64,000 nucleotides of DNA, from contig NZ_FTLX01000003.1 of NCBI RefSeq assembly GCF_900156125.1, positions 248,001 to 312,000 on the forward strand. The letters are read 5' to 3'. The translations under genes and the position numbers were made by a program. Under the pieces are notes generated by a model. The model was not told where the DNA came from. It was given only the letters and a program-made list of their open reading frames with translations, and searched no databases. Positions 8,903 through 18,208 of this stretch are shown one piece after another. Each line of letters begins with the position of its first letter. Positions within the stretch are counted from its first letter, which is position 1. The DNA is from Domibacillus enclensis. Lineage in GTDB: Bacteria; Bacillota; Bacilli; Bacillales; Domibacillaceae.

Positions 8903-9757
8903 TTGACGATACAATGGTTTCCCGGCCATATGGCCAAAGCAAGACGGCAGGTAACGGAAAAATTAAAGCTCGTTGATATTATTTTTGAATTGGTGGATGC
9001 GCGGCTTCCTTTGTCTTCCCGCAACCCGATGATTGATGACATTATCAATCAAAAGCCACGGCTTGTCATTTTAAACAAAGAAGATATGGCGGATCCGGCA
9101 GCAACAAAAGAGTGGATCGCTTACTTTAAAGAGCGGGGCATCGAATCGGTCTCCGTCAATTCCCAGGCCGGAAACGGTCTTGATAAAATTGTGAAGGCGG
9201 CAGAAATGATTTTAAAAGAAAAGTGGGACCGCATGCGCGCGCGTGGCATGAAGCCGAGGGCGATGAGAGCGATGATCGTCGGCATTCCGAACGTAGGGAA
9301 ATCGACGCTCATCAATCGGATTGCCAAAAAAAATATCGCCAAAACAGGCAACATGCCCGGCATCACAAAAGCTCAGCAATGGATTAAAACAGCCAAAAAT
9401 CTGGAGCTCCTTGATACGCCGGGTATTTTATGGCCGAAGTTTGAAGATCCTGAAATTGGCTACAAGCTGGCGTTAACCGGAGCAATTAAAGACTCCATTT
9501 TAAATTTGCAGGATGTGGCCATTTGGGGGCTTCGCTTTATGGAAGACCGCTATCCGTCCAGGCTTGAAGAACGGTACGGCTTTAAACAGCTGCCGGACGA
9601 TATGGCGGCTGTTTTTGAGCAAATTGGCGAGCGTCGCGGCTGCTTGTCTTCAGGTGGCGGCATTGACTATGACAAAGTCACAGACATTATTATCCGTGAC
9701 GTGCGTTCGATGCAGTTTGGCCGTCTTACACTTGACATTCCACCAAAAAAAGCGTGA
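8903..9757 (+). CDS. rbgA: Ribosome biogenesis GTPase RbgA (YlqF)
   Basis: 284 residues, TTG start behind AAAGGACTGG, beginning [17 protein letters not shown]. RbgA is a circularly permuted GTPase required for late 50S assembly (incorporation of L16). The permuted motif order is visible: NKED (G4) near residue 58, then GIPNVGKST (G1) near 128, PGIT (G2) and DTPG (G3) near 171. A C-terminal RNA-binding (ANTAR-like) helical domain follows. The last codons overlap a terminator stem. Confidence 0.96.
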   Translation: MTIQWFPGHMAKARRQVTEKLKLVDIIFELVDARLPLSSRNPMIDDIINQKPRLVILNKEDMADPAATKEWIAYFKERGIESVSVNSQAGNGLDKIVKAAEMILKEKWDRMRARGMKPRAMRAMIVGIPNVGKSTLINRIAKKNIAKTGNMPGITKAQQWIKTAKNLELLDTPGILWPKFEDPEIGYKLALTGAIKDSILNLQDVAIWGLRFMEDRYPSRLEERYGFKQLPDDMAAVFEQIGERRGCLSSGGGIDYDKVTDIIIRDVRSMQFGRLTLDIPPKKA

Positions 9758-9780
9758 AGGCTCTCCTTCGCGCTTTTTTG
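9746..9780 (+). terminator. Intrinsic terminator overlapping the end of rbgA
   Basis: A 15-bp stem (9746-9760 with 9765-9779; AAGCGTGAAGG/CCTTCGCGCTT, one G-U) with a CTCT loop; the right arm ends in six T. The rbgA stop codon TGA is inside the left arm. Confidence 0.85.
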
Positions 9781-9829
9781 TATGAAAAAAGATAGAATAA
9801 AGCCGATAATAACAACAAGGAGCTAAACA

Positions 9830-10600
9830 ATGAAAAAAGAAACGATTGCGATGATAAAGAAGCACCTGGCAACGGTGCATGACGTAAAGGATGAACGGCT
9901 GGCTTACTGGAGCGAAGACGGACGCGCCGGCGTCCAGGCAGCGGTACAATCATGCCGGCGCCGTATTGCCAAAGCAGAGGAAGAGCAGCAGCGGTTGTTT
10001 CATATCATGTCGTATGAGCGGGAGGCTGTACGAAATGGCAGAAAGTTCATTGCCGGAATAGATGAAGCGGGAAGAGGACCGCTGGCGGGGCCGGTCGTCG
10101 CTGCGGCCTGCATATTACCGGAGGGATTTTTGCCGGAAGGAATGAATGATTCGAAAAAAATAAACGAATCGGTTCGTAATGAATTATTCGCCCTTATTTC
10201 AGAAAAAGCATATGTGGGCGTCGGCATCATCAGTGCGGAAGAAATTGATCAGATTAATATATATGAAGCAGCTAAAAAAGCAATGGTGCAGGCTGTGCAG
10301 GCACTTCCGCAGCAGCCGGATCACCTGCTTGTCGATGCGATGACATTGCCACTGCCAATCAGTCAGCAATCCATTATAAAGGGCGATGCGAAAAGCGCTT
10401 CGATTGCAGCCGCCTCCATTATTGCAAAAGTAACGCGAGACCGGCTGATGAAGCAATATGCAATCGACTTCCCAGGATACGGATTTGAAAAAAATATGGG
10501 CTACGGAACAAAAGACCATTTACAAGGGCTTGCGGCTTTAGGGGTCACACCGCAGCATAGAAGAACGTTTGCACCGGTTAGGCAGACCATAACCCGATAA
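9830..10600 (+). CDS. rnhB: Ribonuclease HII
   Basis: 256 residues. RNase HII removes RNA from RNA-DNA hybrids and single ribonucleotides from DNA. The catalytic domain starts near residue 72 with FIAGIDEAGRGPLAGPVV (Asp-Glu-Asp-Asp core), with the later acidic residue in LLVDAM (about 167) and the KVTRDRLM segment near 202. The N-terminal ~70 residues are the helical extension usual in Bacillus RNase HII. The ATG follows AACAAGGAGC. A strong terminator precedes it, so it probably begins its own transcript with ylqG and ylqH. Confidence 0.96.
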   Translation: MKKETIAMIKKHLATVHDVKDERLAYWSEDGRAGVQAAVQSCRRRIAKAEEEQQRLFHIMSYEREAVRNGRKFIAGIDEAGRGPLAGPVVAAACILPEGFLPEGMNDSKKINESVRNELFALISEKAYVGVGIISAEEIDQINIYEAAKKAMVQAVQALPQQPDHLLVDAMTLPLPISQQSIIKGDAKSASIAAASIIAKVTRDRLMKQYAIDFPGYGFEKNMGYGTKDHLQGLAALGVTPQHRRTFAPVRQTITR

Positions 10601-10617
10601 AGCAGAGGTGAACAAAT

Positions 10618-12375
10618 GTGGAGATTAGCCAGCAGTCCGTCAAAAGCACAGCAAGGCTTGCACAGGGTGGAAACAAGATGGATACACTTCAGGAAGGGCA
10701 GGTATTCTCGGGAAAAGCAGTGAAGGTACTATCAGGCCAGATGGCGGAGATCGCCGCGCTCGGCCAAAGGCTGACCGCTCAGCTGCAATCGCCTTTACAA
10801 GCAGGAGAACGCTATATTTTTCAAGTTGCGTCCGTTGAAAAAGGCATCCAGCTTAATGTACTGACTGATTATGCGCCGGTTCGCCGCCCGTCTGATCAAG
10901 CGGCGCTGCTGCTCGACAAGCTGCAGCTCCCGCACACAAAAGAACATACAGCCTTTACAGCACTCGCCATTGAAAGCGGCAAAGCATTGTCAAAGGACAT
11001 GATTCAAACGGTGTCTGCATGGCTCGGAAAAGCTGGACTCAACGATGGAATAGATGCACTTCGGTTTATGATAAGCCGAAACCTGCCGTTAACAGAGCCT
11101 GTTTTCCAGGCCCTTGTGTCCGCTCGTTCTGCCGATACGATGACGAGTAAAATGACCGCGCTTCAGCAAATGCTTCCTCAGGCGCCTGGAGAGGGCAGCG
11201 CCGCATCTGCACTGCAAAAAATATTCACCGTGCAGCCTGGCAGCCAGGCGGACAATCCGAATGCAAAAGCACAGCGTCTTGCTTTAGCCCTTCAAAGCAC
11301 GGACCCATCTACGAGGATTGCGGCCATGAAGGAAATACAGCCGCTGCTTTCAGCCAGTCCCGGTACTATTACAAGCCTGGATCAAGTGGATGAAGCGTTA
11401 GCAGCCGCTACAAGAAAAACGTCGCCGCCTCCAGCGGGGATGCCGCAGGCTTTAAGCGTTGTTCACACGTTAAAGCAATCGCTGGTTCAGCTAACGAACC
11501 AGCCTGTCACGCCAGAAGCGATTCAATCCTTTAAAGAAGCAGTGTCAGCCACTATTCCACTGCAGCACCCGGATCGACAAAAGATGCTGATGCAGCTGGA
11601 TGAGCAGGCAGCAAGCTTGAAACTCGGTCAGCCCGTTGATGCGAAAACCGGAGCGGCTCTTTTGCAAACGGCTTTGGCCGCCACTCTTCAGTCAGAAGAT
11701 CAGGCGGCTGCGAGGCTAGCTGTGCTGATGGGAGGAGAGCCGCGCCCTTCAGCTGACCCATCTGCGAATTTTTTGCGGGATGTTTTCCGGTTTGTCGGAG
11801 TTGACCATGAAGCCATGCTGGCATCAAAAGGTCAAGCTGACTCTAGCCAAACGATGAAGCAGGAGCTGCTGAAGCTGATGGGAGAGACGATGCCTGCGCC
11901 AATTCGTGAAGCAGCGGAGCAGATTGTCGGCCGCTTAAATGCCCAGCACATTTTGTCAACGGAAAATGGGCCGCTGCAGCAGCTTGTGCTGCAGGCGCCG
12001 CTGCAGTTTGGTGAATTTAAAGGAGACGTCACCATAAAATGGCAGGGGAAGAAAAAAAGCGATGGGAAAATTGACGCTGATTTCTGCCGTGTGTTATTTT
12101 ACGTCGACATGCCGAATCTGCAAAATACAGTTATTGATATGCAGGTCCAAAATCGGATTGTGCACATTCATCTGGCAGCGGATGCACCGGTTCCGCTGAT
12201 GAAAAAAGCGAGCGACGGTGCAGTGGAAACATTAAAAACGGCACTTGCTGAAAGCGGCTACCGGCTTTCAGGTGTTCATTTCAAAGAACCGCAGGAAGCA
12301 GCAGAAAAAGCGAAACCGCCTCTTGCCCGTATTATGGATGAGGAGGGGTACATGGGGGTGGATATCCGGATATGA
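10618..12375 (+). CDS. ylqG: YlqG: FliK-like protein outside the flagellar operon
   Basis: 585 residues from a GTG at 10618, 7 bases after AGAGGTG. An ATG at 10616 is out of frame; the ATG at 10678 is an alternative start. The protein is rich in Ala, Gln and Leu with low-complexity stretches. Its C terminus (about 450-560; GEFKGDVTIKWQGKK, then a beta/alpha region and an ending VDIRI) resembles the C-terminal hook-length-control domain of FliK. No signal peptide or membrane helix is seen. It overlaps ylqH by 4 bp (ATGA). The pair mimics FliK and the FlhB C-terminal domain, but its function is unknown. Confidence 0.85.
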   Translation: MEISQQSVKSTARLAQGGNKMDTLQEGQVFSGKAVKVLSGQMAEIAALGQRLTAQLQSPLQAGERYIFQVASVEKGIQLNVLTDYAPVRRPSDQAALLLDKLQLPHTKEHTAFTALAIESGKALSKDMIQTVSAWLGKAGLNDGIDALRFMISRNLPLTEPVFQALVSARSADTMTSKMTALQQMLPQAPGEGSAASALQKIFTVQPGSQADNPNAKAQRLALALQSTDPSTRIAAMKEIQPLLSASPGTITSLDQVDEALAAATRKTSPPPAGMPQALSVVHTLKQSLVQLTNQPVTPEAIQSFKEAVSATIPLQHPDRQKMLMQLDEQAASLKLGQPVDAKTGAALLQTALAATLQSEDQAAARLAVLMGGEPRPSADPSANFLRDVFRFVGVDHEAMLASKGQADSSQTMKQELLKLMGETMPAPIREAAEQIVGRLNAQHILSTENGPLQQLVLQAPLQFGEFKGDVTIKWQGKKKSDGKIDADFCRVLFYVDMPNLQNTVIDMQVQNRIVHIHLAADAPVPLMKKASDGAVETLKTALAESGYRLSGVHFKEPQEAAEKAKPPLARIMDEEGYMGVDIRI

Positions 12376-12644
12376 ATCAAAACCAGCGAAAACAGGCCGC
12401 TGCTCTTTCGTACAATCCCGACGGGGCAGCCGCACCTATTATAAAAGCAAAAGGAAAAGGCATCATGGCTGATCAAATTATTGAAGCAGCGAAACAAAGC
12501 AACATTCCGATTCAAGAGGACCCGGGACTTGTTGAGCTCCTTGGCCAGCTCGAGATAAATGAAGCGATTCCAGAAGATTTATATCAGGCGGTTGCCGAAG
12601 TGTTTGCGTTTGTGTACCGATTAGACAAGCGCCTTGATCCATAA
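12372..12644 (+). CDS. ylqH: YlqH: stand-alone FlhB C-terminal domain-like protein
   Basis: 90 residues, no membrane helices. It aligns by eye with the last ~85 residues of the FlhB encoded at 40139-41218: AKGKGIMADQII against AKGTDYIAQKIK, and a shared end of the form AxAEVFAFVYR / AIAEILAYVYR. The alignment begins right where FlhB self-cleaves (NPTH); YlqH has NQRK there, so it corresponds to the cleaved cytoplasmic fragment produced directly. It is coupled to ylqG by an ATGA overlap. Its role is unknown; regulation of, or interference with, flagellar export substrate switching is an inference only. Confidence 0.88.
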   Translation: MNQNQRKQAAALSYNPDGAAAPIIKAKGKGIMADQIIEAAKQSNIPIQEDPGLVELLGQLEINEAIPEDLYQAVAEVFAFVYRLDKRLDP

Positions 12645-12670
12645 ACGTTGTAAGCGTTTTGCAGAAAATG

Positions 12671-12700
12671 TCCGCTCTTGAAAAAAAGAGCGGAGTTTTT
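12671..12700 (+). terminator. Intrinsic terminator after ylqH
   Basis: TCCGCTCTT (12671-12679) pairs with AAGAGCGGA (12686-12694), followed by GTTTTTA. It separates rnhB-ylqG-ylqH from sucCD. Confidence 0.85.
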
Positions 12701-12712
12701 ATGTTCAAAAAC

Positions 12713-12741
12713 TGGACATAAATTCTTTTTTTCTCTACAAT
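12713..12741 (+). promoter_or_regulatory. SigA-type promoter for sucCD
   Basis: TGGACA at 12713-12718, 17-bp spacer, TACAAT at 12736-12741, placed between the ylqH terminator and sucC. Confidence 0.7.
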
Positions 12742-12799
12742 GAAGTCGCAGTCTGTTTTGTAATGAGACTTGTTTTTGAGATCGATAGGAGGCTGGAAG

Positions 12800-13960
12800 A
12801 TGAATATTCATGAGTATCAAGGGAAAGAGGTTCTCAGAAGCTACGGCGTTTCCGTACCGAATGGGAAGGTTGCTTTTTCCGTGGAAGAAGCGGTTGAAGC
12901 AGCGAAAGAACTTGGAACAGCAGTAAACGTTGTCAAAGCACAGATTCATGCGGGCGGCCGCGGAAAAGCAGGCGGCGTTAAAGTCGCAAAAAATCTCGAT
13001 GAAGTACGTACATATGCAGAAGAAATTCTAGGCAAAGTGCTGGTAACACACCAGACTGGTCCAGAGGGCAAGGAAGTTAAGCGCCTTCTTATTGAAGAAG
13101 GGTGCGATATTAAAAAAGAATATTACATCGGTTTAGTACTAGACCGCGCCACGTCCCAGGTGGTCTTGATGGCATCTGAAGAAGGCGGAACGGAAATTGA
13201 AGAAGTGGCAGAAGCAACGCCTGAAAAAATCTTTAAAGAGTATATTGATCCAGTAACAGGTCTTAGCCCATACCAGGCGCGTCGTGTTGCGTTCAATATT
13301 AATATTCCGAAAGAGCTTGTCGGACAAGCTGTTAAATTCATGATGAGCTTGTATACCGCATTTGTGGAAAAAGACTGCTCGATTGCAGAAATCAATCCGC
13401 TTGTTGTGACAGGTGACGGCAAAGTAATGGCGCTGGATGCAAAATTGAACTTTGATTCAAATGCGCTTTACCGCCATAAAGACATTTTGGAGTATCGCGA
13501 TCTAGAAGAAGAAGACGAAAAAGAAATTGAAGCGTCTAAATATGATCTTAGCTACATTTCGCTTGGCGGCAACATCGGCTGTATGGTAAACGGAGCCGGC
13601 CTTGCCATGGCGACAATGGATATTATTAAGCATTATGGCGGCGATCCCGCAAACTTCCTTGACGTTGGGGGCGGCGCAACAGCTGAAAAAGTAACAGAAG
13701 CCTTTAAAATCATCCTGTCTGATGAAAATGTAAAAGGGATTTTTGTTAACATTTTCGGCGGAATTATGAAATGTGACGTTATTGCAACGGGTGTTGTGGA
13801 AGCGGCGAAGCAAGTCAGCTTATCCGTACCTCTTGTTGTGCGTTTAGAAGGAACAAATGTAGATGCCGGCAAAGCCATCTTGAACGAGTCAGGTCTTGAC
13901 ATCGTTTCAGCGGATTCAATGGCAGATGGTGCGCAAAAGATCGTAAGTCTCGTAAAATAA
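12800..13960 (+). CDS. sucC: Succinyl-CoA synthetase (ADP-forming) beta subunit
   Basis: 386 residues from the ATG at 12800 behind ATAGGAGGCTGG, beginning [17 protein letters not shown]. SucC carries the ATP-grasp domain and nucleotide site of the TCA-cycle enzyme that converts succinyl-CoA to succinate with ATP formation. The [12 protein letters not shown] segment (about 50-61) and the later [18 protein letters not shown] segment (about 258-275) are typical. It forms a heterodimer with SucD, encoded 34 bp downstream. The length matches B. subtilis (385). Confidence 0.98.
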   Translation: MNIHEYQGKEVLRSYGVSVPNGKVAFSVEEAVEAAKELGTAVNVVKAQIHAGGRGKAGGVKVAKNLDEVRTYAEEILGKVLVTHQTGPEGKEVKRLLIEEGCDIKKEYYIGLVLDRATSQVVLMASEEGGTEIEEVAEATPEKIFKEYIDPVTGLSPYQARRVAFNINIPKELVGQAVKFMMSLYTAFVEKDCSIAEINPLVVTGDGKVMALDAKLNFDSNALYRHKDILEYRDLEEEDEKEIEASKYDLSYISLGGNIGCMVNGAGLAMATMDIIKHYGGDPANFLDVGGGATAEKVTEAFKIILSDENVKGIFVNIFGGIMKCDVIATGVVEAAKQVSLSVPLVVRLEGTNVDAGKAILNESGLDIVSADSMADGAQKIVSLVK

Positions 13961-13994
13961 TCAGGATGTGGACAATAGGGAGGCAGGTACAGGC

Positions 13995-14897
13995 ATGAGT
14001 GTATTTATTAATAAAGATACAAAGGTAATTGTTCAAGGCATTACGGGCTCTACTGCCCTTTTTCATACAAAGCAAATGCTTGAATACGGCACAAAAATCG
14101 TCGGCGGTGTCACACCCGGAAAAGGCGGTACGGAAGTAGAAGGAGTGCCGGTATTCAATACGCTTCAAGAAGCAGTAAAAGAAACGGGCGCGAATGCTTC
14201 TGTTATTTACGTTCCGGCACCATTTGCAGCGGATGCGATTTTGGAAGCGGTTGACGCGGATCTCGATCTTGCTATTTGTATTACAGAGCATATTCCAGTC
14301 TTGGATATGGTCAAAGTAAAACGGTACATGCAAGGCAAGAAAACACGTCTTGTCGGTCCAAACTGCCCGGGTGTTATTACGCCGGATGAGTGCAAAATCG
14401 GCATTATGCCGGGCTACATTCATACAAAAGGCCACGTTGGCGTCGTGTCACGTTCTGGTACGCTGACGTATGAAGCGGTTCACCAATTAACGCAGGCAGG
14501 CATTGGCCAGTCTACAGCGGTTGGAATCGGTGGGGACCCTGTGAATGGAACGGACTTCATTGATGTGTTAAAAGCATTTAACGAAGATCCGGAAACAAAA
14601 GCAGTCATCATGATTGGTGAAATTGGCGGAACGGCTGAAGAAGAAGCGGCAGAATGGGTGAAAGCCAATATGACAAAGCCTGTTGTTGGCTTTATCGGCG
14701 GACGCACGGCACCTCCTGGCAAGCGCATGGGCCATGCCGGTGCCATCATTTCCGGCGGCAAAGGAACGGCGGATGAAAAAATCCGTGTTATGAATGAGTG
14801 CGGCATTCAAGTAGCAGAGACACCATCTGTTATGGGTGAAACGCTTATTAAAGTTCTTGAAGAAAAAGGGCTTTTAGACGAATGTAAAACGCATTAA
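13995..14897 (+). CDS. sucD: Succinyl-CoA synthetase alpha subunit
   Basis: 300 residues from the ATG at 13995. The N-terminal CoA-binding Rossmann domain shows [13 protein letters not shown]; the catalytic phosphohistidine is His247 in [17 protein letters not shown]. It is co-transcribed with sucC and followed by a terminator. An earlier in-frame start at 13968 exists but lacks a proper ribosome-binding site and family similarity. Confidence 0.98.
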   Translation: MSVFINKDTKVIVQGITGSTALFHTKQMLEYGTKIVGGVTPGKGGTEVEGVPVFNTLQEAVKETGANASVIYVPAPFAADAILEAVDADLDLAICITEHIPVLDMVKVKRYMQGKKTRLVGPNCPGVITPDECKIGIMPGYIHTKGHVGVVSRSGTLTYEAVHQLTQAGIGQSTAVGIGGDPVNGTDFIDVLKAFNEDPETKAVIMIGEIGGTAEEEAAEWVKANMTKPVVGFIGGRTAPPGKRMGHAGAIISGGKGTADEKIRVMNECGIQVAETPSVMGETLIKVLEEKGLLDECKTH

Positions 14898-14905
14898 TAT
14901 GAAGC

Positions 14906-14938
14906 AGGCGCCTGAGGGATTCAGGCGTCTCCTTTTGA
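14906..14938 (+). terminator. Intrinsic terminator after sucD
   Basis: AGGCGCCTGA pairs with TCAGGCGTCT (one G-U) around a GGGAT loop, followed by CCTTTTG. The short T tract suggests moderate efficiency, so some readthrough into dprA is possible. Confidence 0.7.
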
Positions 14939-14962
14939 TTGTACTGATAAGGAGGAAACCAT

Positions 14963-15838
14963 ATGGATGAAACAGCAAAGAAGCTTTTAATTCTGCAATA
15001 TTGCCCATCAGTCACCTGGAAAGATCAGTACCTGCTTTTAAAACACGACCCCCATTTAAGAAAAATGACTCATTTAACAGCCGCAGAAATAGCCCGCATA
15101 ACCGGACGATCCATTAAGCAAGCACAAATCATTCTTCATGAATTTAACTCCGTATCCTACAACCACCTGTATTCTTCTTTAACAAAGTCTCAGACGACGT
15201 TTGTTCCCATCTTTGATCAACGATATCCTGAACCGTTAAAAAGGCTGCCACAGCCGCCATGGGTCTTATTTGCGATTGGTGACGTACGACTGATGAAGCA
15301 TGATCGTATTCTCGCGGTAGTTGGGGCGAGGAACGGCGATGAGTACGGAAGGAAAGCACTTCAAACGATCATACCGGGCCTCGTTGAAAAACATATTTCC
15401 ATCATCAGCGGACTGGCTAAAGGAATTGATGCGTTCTCTCATGAGGAAGCACTGAACGCGGGCGGAAAAACGATTGCCGTCATCGCTGGAGGGTTTCAGC
15501 ATTTTTACCCGAAGGAAAACATCGCGCTTGCCCGGCAAATTGCCAGGGACGGCCTCATCTTATCGGAATACGCGCCTCACATAAAACCGGAAAGATGGCA
15601 ATTTCCTGCCCGGAACCGGATCGTCAGCGGCTTATCGGGCGGTGTTTTAATCGTACAGGCTGCGAAAAAAAGCGGCTCATTAATTACCGCAAACTTTGCC
15701 ATGGAGCAGGGGGTCGACGTATTTGCCGTCCCGGGACCGATCACACATCCTCTTTCAGAAGGGGTGCATTCCTTGATCGCTGACGGCGCCAAAATCGTCC
15801 ATTGCGCCGACGATATTTTAGCGGAATTGGGTATGTGA
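14963..15838 (+). CDS. dprA: DNA-processing protein DprA (Smf)
   Basis: 291 residues. DprA loads RecA on incoming single-stranded DNA during transformation. An N-terminal helical region (about 1-80, SAM-like) is followed by the Rossmann fold with VVGARNGDEYGRKA, the conserved GLAKGIDAFSHEEAL segment and the SGSLITANFAMEQG segment. It lacks an extended C-terminal winged-helix domain, as in B. subtilis (297 residues). The ATG follows GATAAGGAGGAAACC. I looked for a ComK box (AAAA-N5-TTTT pairs) upstream and did not see one. Confidence 0.95.
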   Translation: MDETAKKLLILQYCPSVTWKDQYLLLKHDPHLRKMTHLTAAEIARITGRSIKQAQIILHEFNSVSYNHLYSSLTKSQTTFVPIFDQRYPEPLKRLPQPPWVLFAIGDVRLMKHDRILAVVGARNGDEYGRKALQTIIPGLVEKHISIISGLAKGIDAFSHEEALNAGGKTIAVIAGGFQHFYPKENIALARQIARDGLILSEYAPHIKPERWQFPARNRIVSGLSGGVLIVQAAKKSGSLITANFAMEQGVDVFAVPGPITHPLSEGVHSLIADGAKIVHCADDILAELGM

Positions 15839-16046
15839 AAAAAATCTTTTTTTCGAAAATAGTTGCAATTCCTGTCAATATCATATAAATTTTGCAACAT
15901 GAATGAATTTGCAAAACATGTTCTGTTTTGTAACATACAGAGAATAAAAATGAATAAGGAAAAAAAGAATCGTTTGACAAACAAGCGGTATCCGCATAAT
16001 AATATGTCTAATTATTCATTTTACCTCTCGGGGGAGGCTTTATTTT
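15839..16046 (+). promoter_or_regulatory. dprA-topA intergenic region with SigA-type promoter
   Basis: This 208-bp AT-rich gap holds TTGACA at 15974-15979 with a 17-bp spacer to TAATAA (15997-16002), the likely topA promoter. Upstream are a GTTGCAA...TTGCAAC inverted repeat (about 15861-15898) and CAAAACA/TGTTTTG arms around TGTTC (about 15912-15930). Their spacing upstream of the promoter would suit a regulator or local supercoiling-sensitive structure, but no known operator is recognised. No gene is seen. Confidence 0.55.
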
Positions 16047-18125
16047 ATGTCAGATTATTTAGTAATAGTAGAATCCCCGGCGAAAGCGAAGACCATTGAG
16101 CGCTATCTCGGGAAGAAATACAAAGTACGGGCATCGATGGGGCATGTTCGTGATTTACCTAAAAGCCAGATGGGTGTAGATACGGATAACAGCTACGACC
16201 CTAAATATATTACCATTCGGGGCAAAGGGCCTGTTTTAAAAGAACTGAAAACCGCAGCGAAAAAAGCGAAAAAAATCTATCTCGCGGCTGACCCGGATCG
16301 TGAAGGGGAAGCGATTGCCTGGCATTTGGCTCACTCATTAAACATTGATACATCTTCCGACTGCCGGGTGGTGTTCAACGAAATTACAAAGGATGCCATT
16401 AAGGAATCGTTTAAGCATCCGAGACCGATTAATATGGATTTAGTGGACGCCCAGCAAGCCCGACGTATTTTGGACCGGCTCGTCGGGTACAATATCAGCC
16501 CGTTATTATGGAAGAAAGTAAAAAAAGGATTGAGTGCCGGACGTGTGCAATCCGTTGCACTCCGCCTGGTCATTGACCGTGAAAAGGAAATAAAAGCGTT
16601 TATTCCGGAAGAATACTGGACAATTGAAGCTGAATTCACAAAAGGAAAAGATACCTTCAGCGCATCCTTTTACGGATTAAATGGCAAAAAACAAAAGCTG
16701 ACGTCAGAAGAAGACGTTAAAAAAGTGCTGCAGGCGATCGATGGAAATGAATTTACGATTGACTCCGTGACGAAAAAAGAGCGGCGTCGAAATCCAGCAG
16801 CTCCGTTCACGACATCATCCCTTCAGCAGGAAGCAGCCCGCAAGCTGAATTTCCGGGCGAAAAAGACGATGATGCTCGCACAGCAGTTGTATGAAGGAAT
16901 CGATCTCGGCAAAGAAGGCACAGTTGGTTTAATTACGTATATGAGAACGGATTCAACCCGCGTGTCGGAAGTGGCGCAGTCAGAAAGCCTGGATTACATC
17001 GTTTCTCATTATGGAAAAGAATATGCAAAAGAACAGGGACAGAAAAAAGAAACAAAAAAAGCAAACGCGCAGGATGCTCACGAAGCGATTCGCCCAACGA
17101 GCACGTTAAGAGAGCCGTCTGCTATGAAGGATGTACTGTCCCGCGACCAGCTTCGGCTTTACAAGCTCATTTGGGAACGCTTTGTCGCAAGCCAGATGGC
17201 TGCCGCCGTTATGGATACGGTGAGTGCAGACGTGATCAATGGGGACGTAACGTTCCGCGCAACAGGGTCGAAAGTGAAATTCCAGGGCTTTATGAAGGTA
17301 TATGTTGAAGGAACCGACGATGCCAAAGAAGAAAAAGACAACTTTTTGCCAAACCTTGAAAACGGTGATGCGGTTCAATCGGGTGAGCTTGATCCGAAAC
17401 AGCATTTCACACAGCCGCCGCCGCGTTATACAGAAGCTCGCCTTGTAAAAACGCTCGAGGAGCTTGGAATTGGACGCCCGTCCACGTATGCGCCGACACT
17501 CGATACCATTCAAAAGCGGGGATATGTAGCGCTTGACAATAAACGGTTCGTGCCGACTGAGCTTGGTTCCATCGTTCATGAGCTGATGGTTGAATTTTTC
17601 TCAGACATTATTGATGTGGAGTTTACCGTGAAAATGGAACGGGATCTTGATAATGTAGAAGAAGGCATGAAGGAATGGGTCGCCGTTATTGATGAATTTT
17701 ACAAAGGGTTTGAAGGCCACCTCGAAAAAGCAGAAAAAGAGATGGAGCAGGTGGAAATCAAAGATGAGCCTGCAGGAGAAGATTGTGAAAAGTGCGGTCA
17801 TGAAATGGTGTTTAAAATGGGCCGCTACGGCAAATTTATGGCGTGCAGCAATTTTCCGGAATGCCGGAACACAAAAGCCATCGTAAAAGAAATCGGCGTC
17901 AAATGTCCGAAATGTACGGAAGGCAATATAATAGAAAGAAAAAGTAAAAAACGGCGCATTTTTTACGGCTGCGACCGATTCCCGGAATGTGATTTCCTTT
18001 CCTGGGATAAGCCGATTGAACGTCCATGTCCGAAATGCGCCAAAATGCTCGTTGAGAAAAAGCTGAAAAAAGGCGTGCAAATTCAATGTACAGAATGTGA
18101 TTACAAAGAACAGCCACAAGCCTGA
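16047..18125 (+). CDS. topA: DNA topoisomerase I
   Basis: 692 residues, the length of B. subtilis TopA. It relaxes negative supercoils. The N-terminal Toprim domain begins [18 protein letters not shown] with [13 protein letters not shown] near residue 83; the active-site tyrosine is Tyr298 in [13 protein letters not shown]. Three C-terminal zinc-ribbon repeats follow, each with CxxC pairs (CEKCGHEM..., CPKCTEGN..., CPKCAKML...; about nt 17785-18110). The ATG follows CTCGGGGGAGGC. A terminator follows directly. Confidence 0.98.
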   Translation: MSDYLVIVESPAKAKTIERYLGKKYKVRASMGHVRDLPKSQMGVDTDNSYDPKYITIRGKGPVLKELKTAAKKAKKIYLAADPDREGEAIAWHLAHSLNIDTSSDCRVVFNEITKDAIKESFKHPRPINMDLVDAQQARRILDRLVGYNISPLLWKKVKKGLSAGRVQSVALRLVIDREKEIKAFIPEEYWTIEAEFTKGKDTFSASFYGLNGKKQKLTSEEDVKKVLQAIDGNEFTIDSVTKKERRRNPAAPFTTSSLQQEAARKLNFRAKKTMMLAQQLYEGIDLGKEGTVGLITYMRTDSTRVSEVAQSESLDYIVSHYGKEYAKEQGQKKETKKANAQDAHEAIRPTSTLREPSAMKDVLSRDQLRLYKLIWERFVASQMAAAVMDTVSADVINGDVTFRATGSKVKFQGFMKVYVEGTDDAKEEKDNFLPNLENGDAVQSGELDPKQHFTQPPPRYTEARLVKTLEELGIGRPSTYAPTLDTIQKRGYVALDNKRFVPTELGSIVHELMVEFFSDIIDVEFTVKMERDLDNVEEGMKEWVAVIDEFYKGFEGHLEKAEKEMEQVEIKDEPAGEDCEKCGHEMVFKMGRYGKFMACSNFPECRNTKAIVKEIGVKCPKCTEGNIIERKSKKRRIFYGCDRFPECDFLSWDKPIERPCPKCAKMLVEKKLKKGVQIQCTECDYKEQPQA

Positions 18126-18129
18126 CAGA

Positions 18130-18208
18130 AAGAGCTTGGGACAAAAGGTTCTGAATAGAAGAAAAAGCCGAACGATTATCGAATCGTTCGGCTTTCTTTC
18201 GAGCTCTT
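18130..18208 (+). terminator. Nested hairpin terminator after topA
   Basis: Inner perfect 14-bp stem AAAGCCGAACGATT/AATCGTTCGGCTTT (18164-18177 and 18182-18195) with an ATCG loop, followed by CTTTC. Outer arms AAGAGCT (18130-18136) and AGCTCTT (18202-18208) flank it, and a TTGGGACAAAA motif lies between. The layout suggests a small palindromic repeat unit serving as terminator; whether it recurs in the genome cannot be seen here. Confidence 0.75.

Noticed and set aside
10616-10680. ATG at 10616 as the ylqG start
   Set aside because: Out of frame with the YlqG coding sequence; it gives an unrelated peptide. GTG 10618 or ATG 10678 fit.
12372-12430. NPDG in YlqH as a FlhB-type self-cleavage site (NPTH)
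   Set aside because: Alignment with the FlhB in this window puts NPDG about 11 residues after the cleavage position; NQRK occupies the true position.
13815-14435. A 206-residue minus-strand open frame across the sucC/sucD junction
   Set aside because: Antisense to two conserved genes, His/Cys/Arg-rich composition typical of a shadow frame, no start signal.
14898-14962. ComK box upstream of dprA
   Set aside because: No pair of AAAA-N5-TTTT elements with proper spacing is present.
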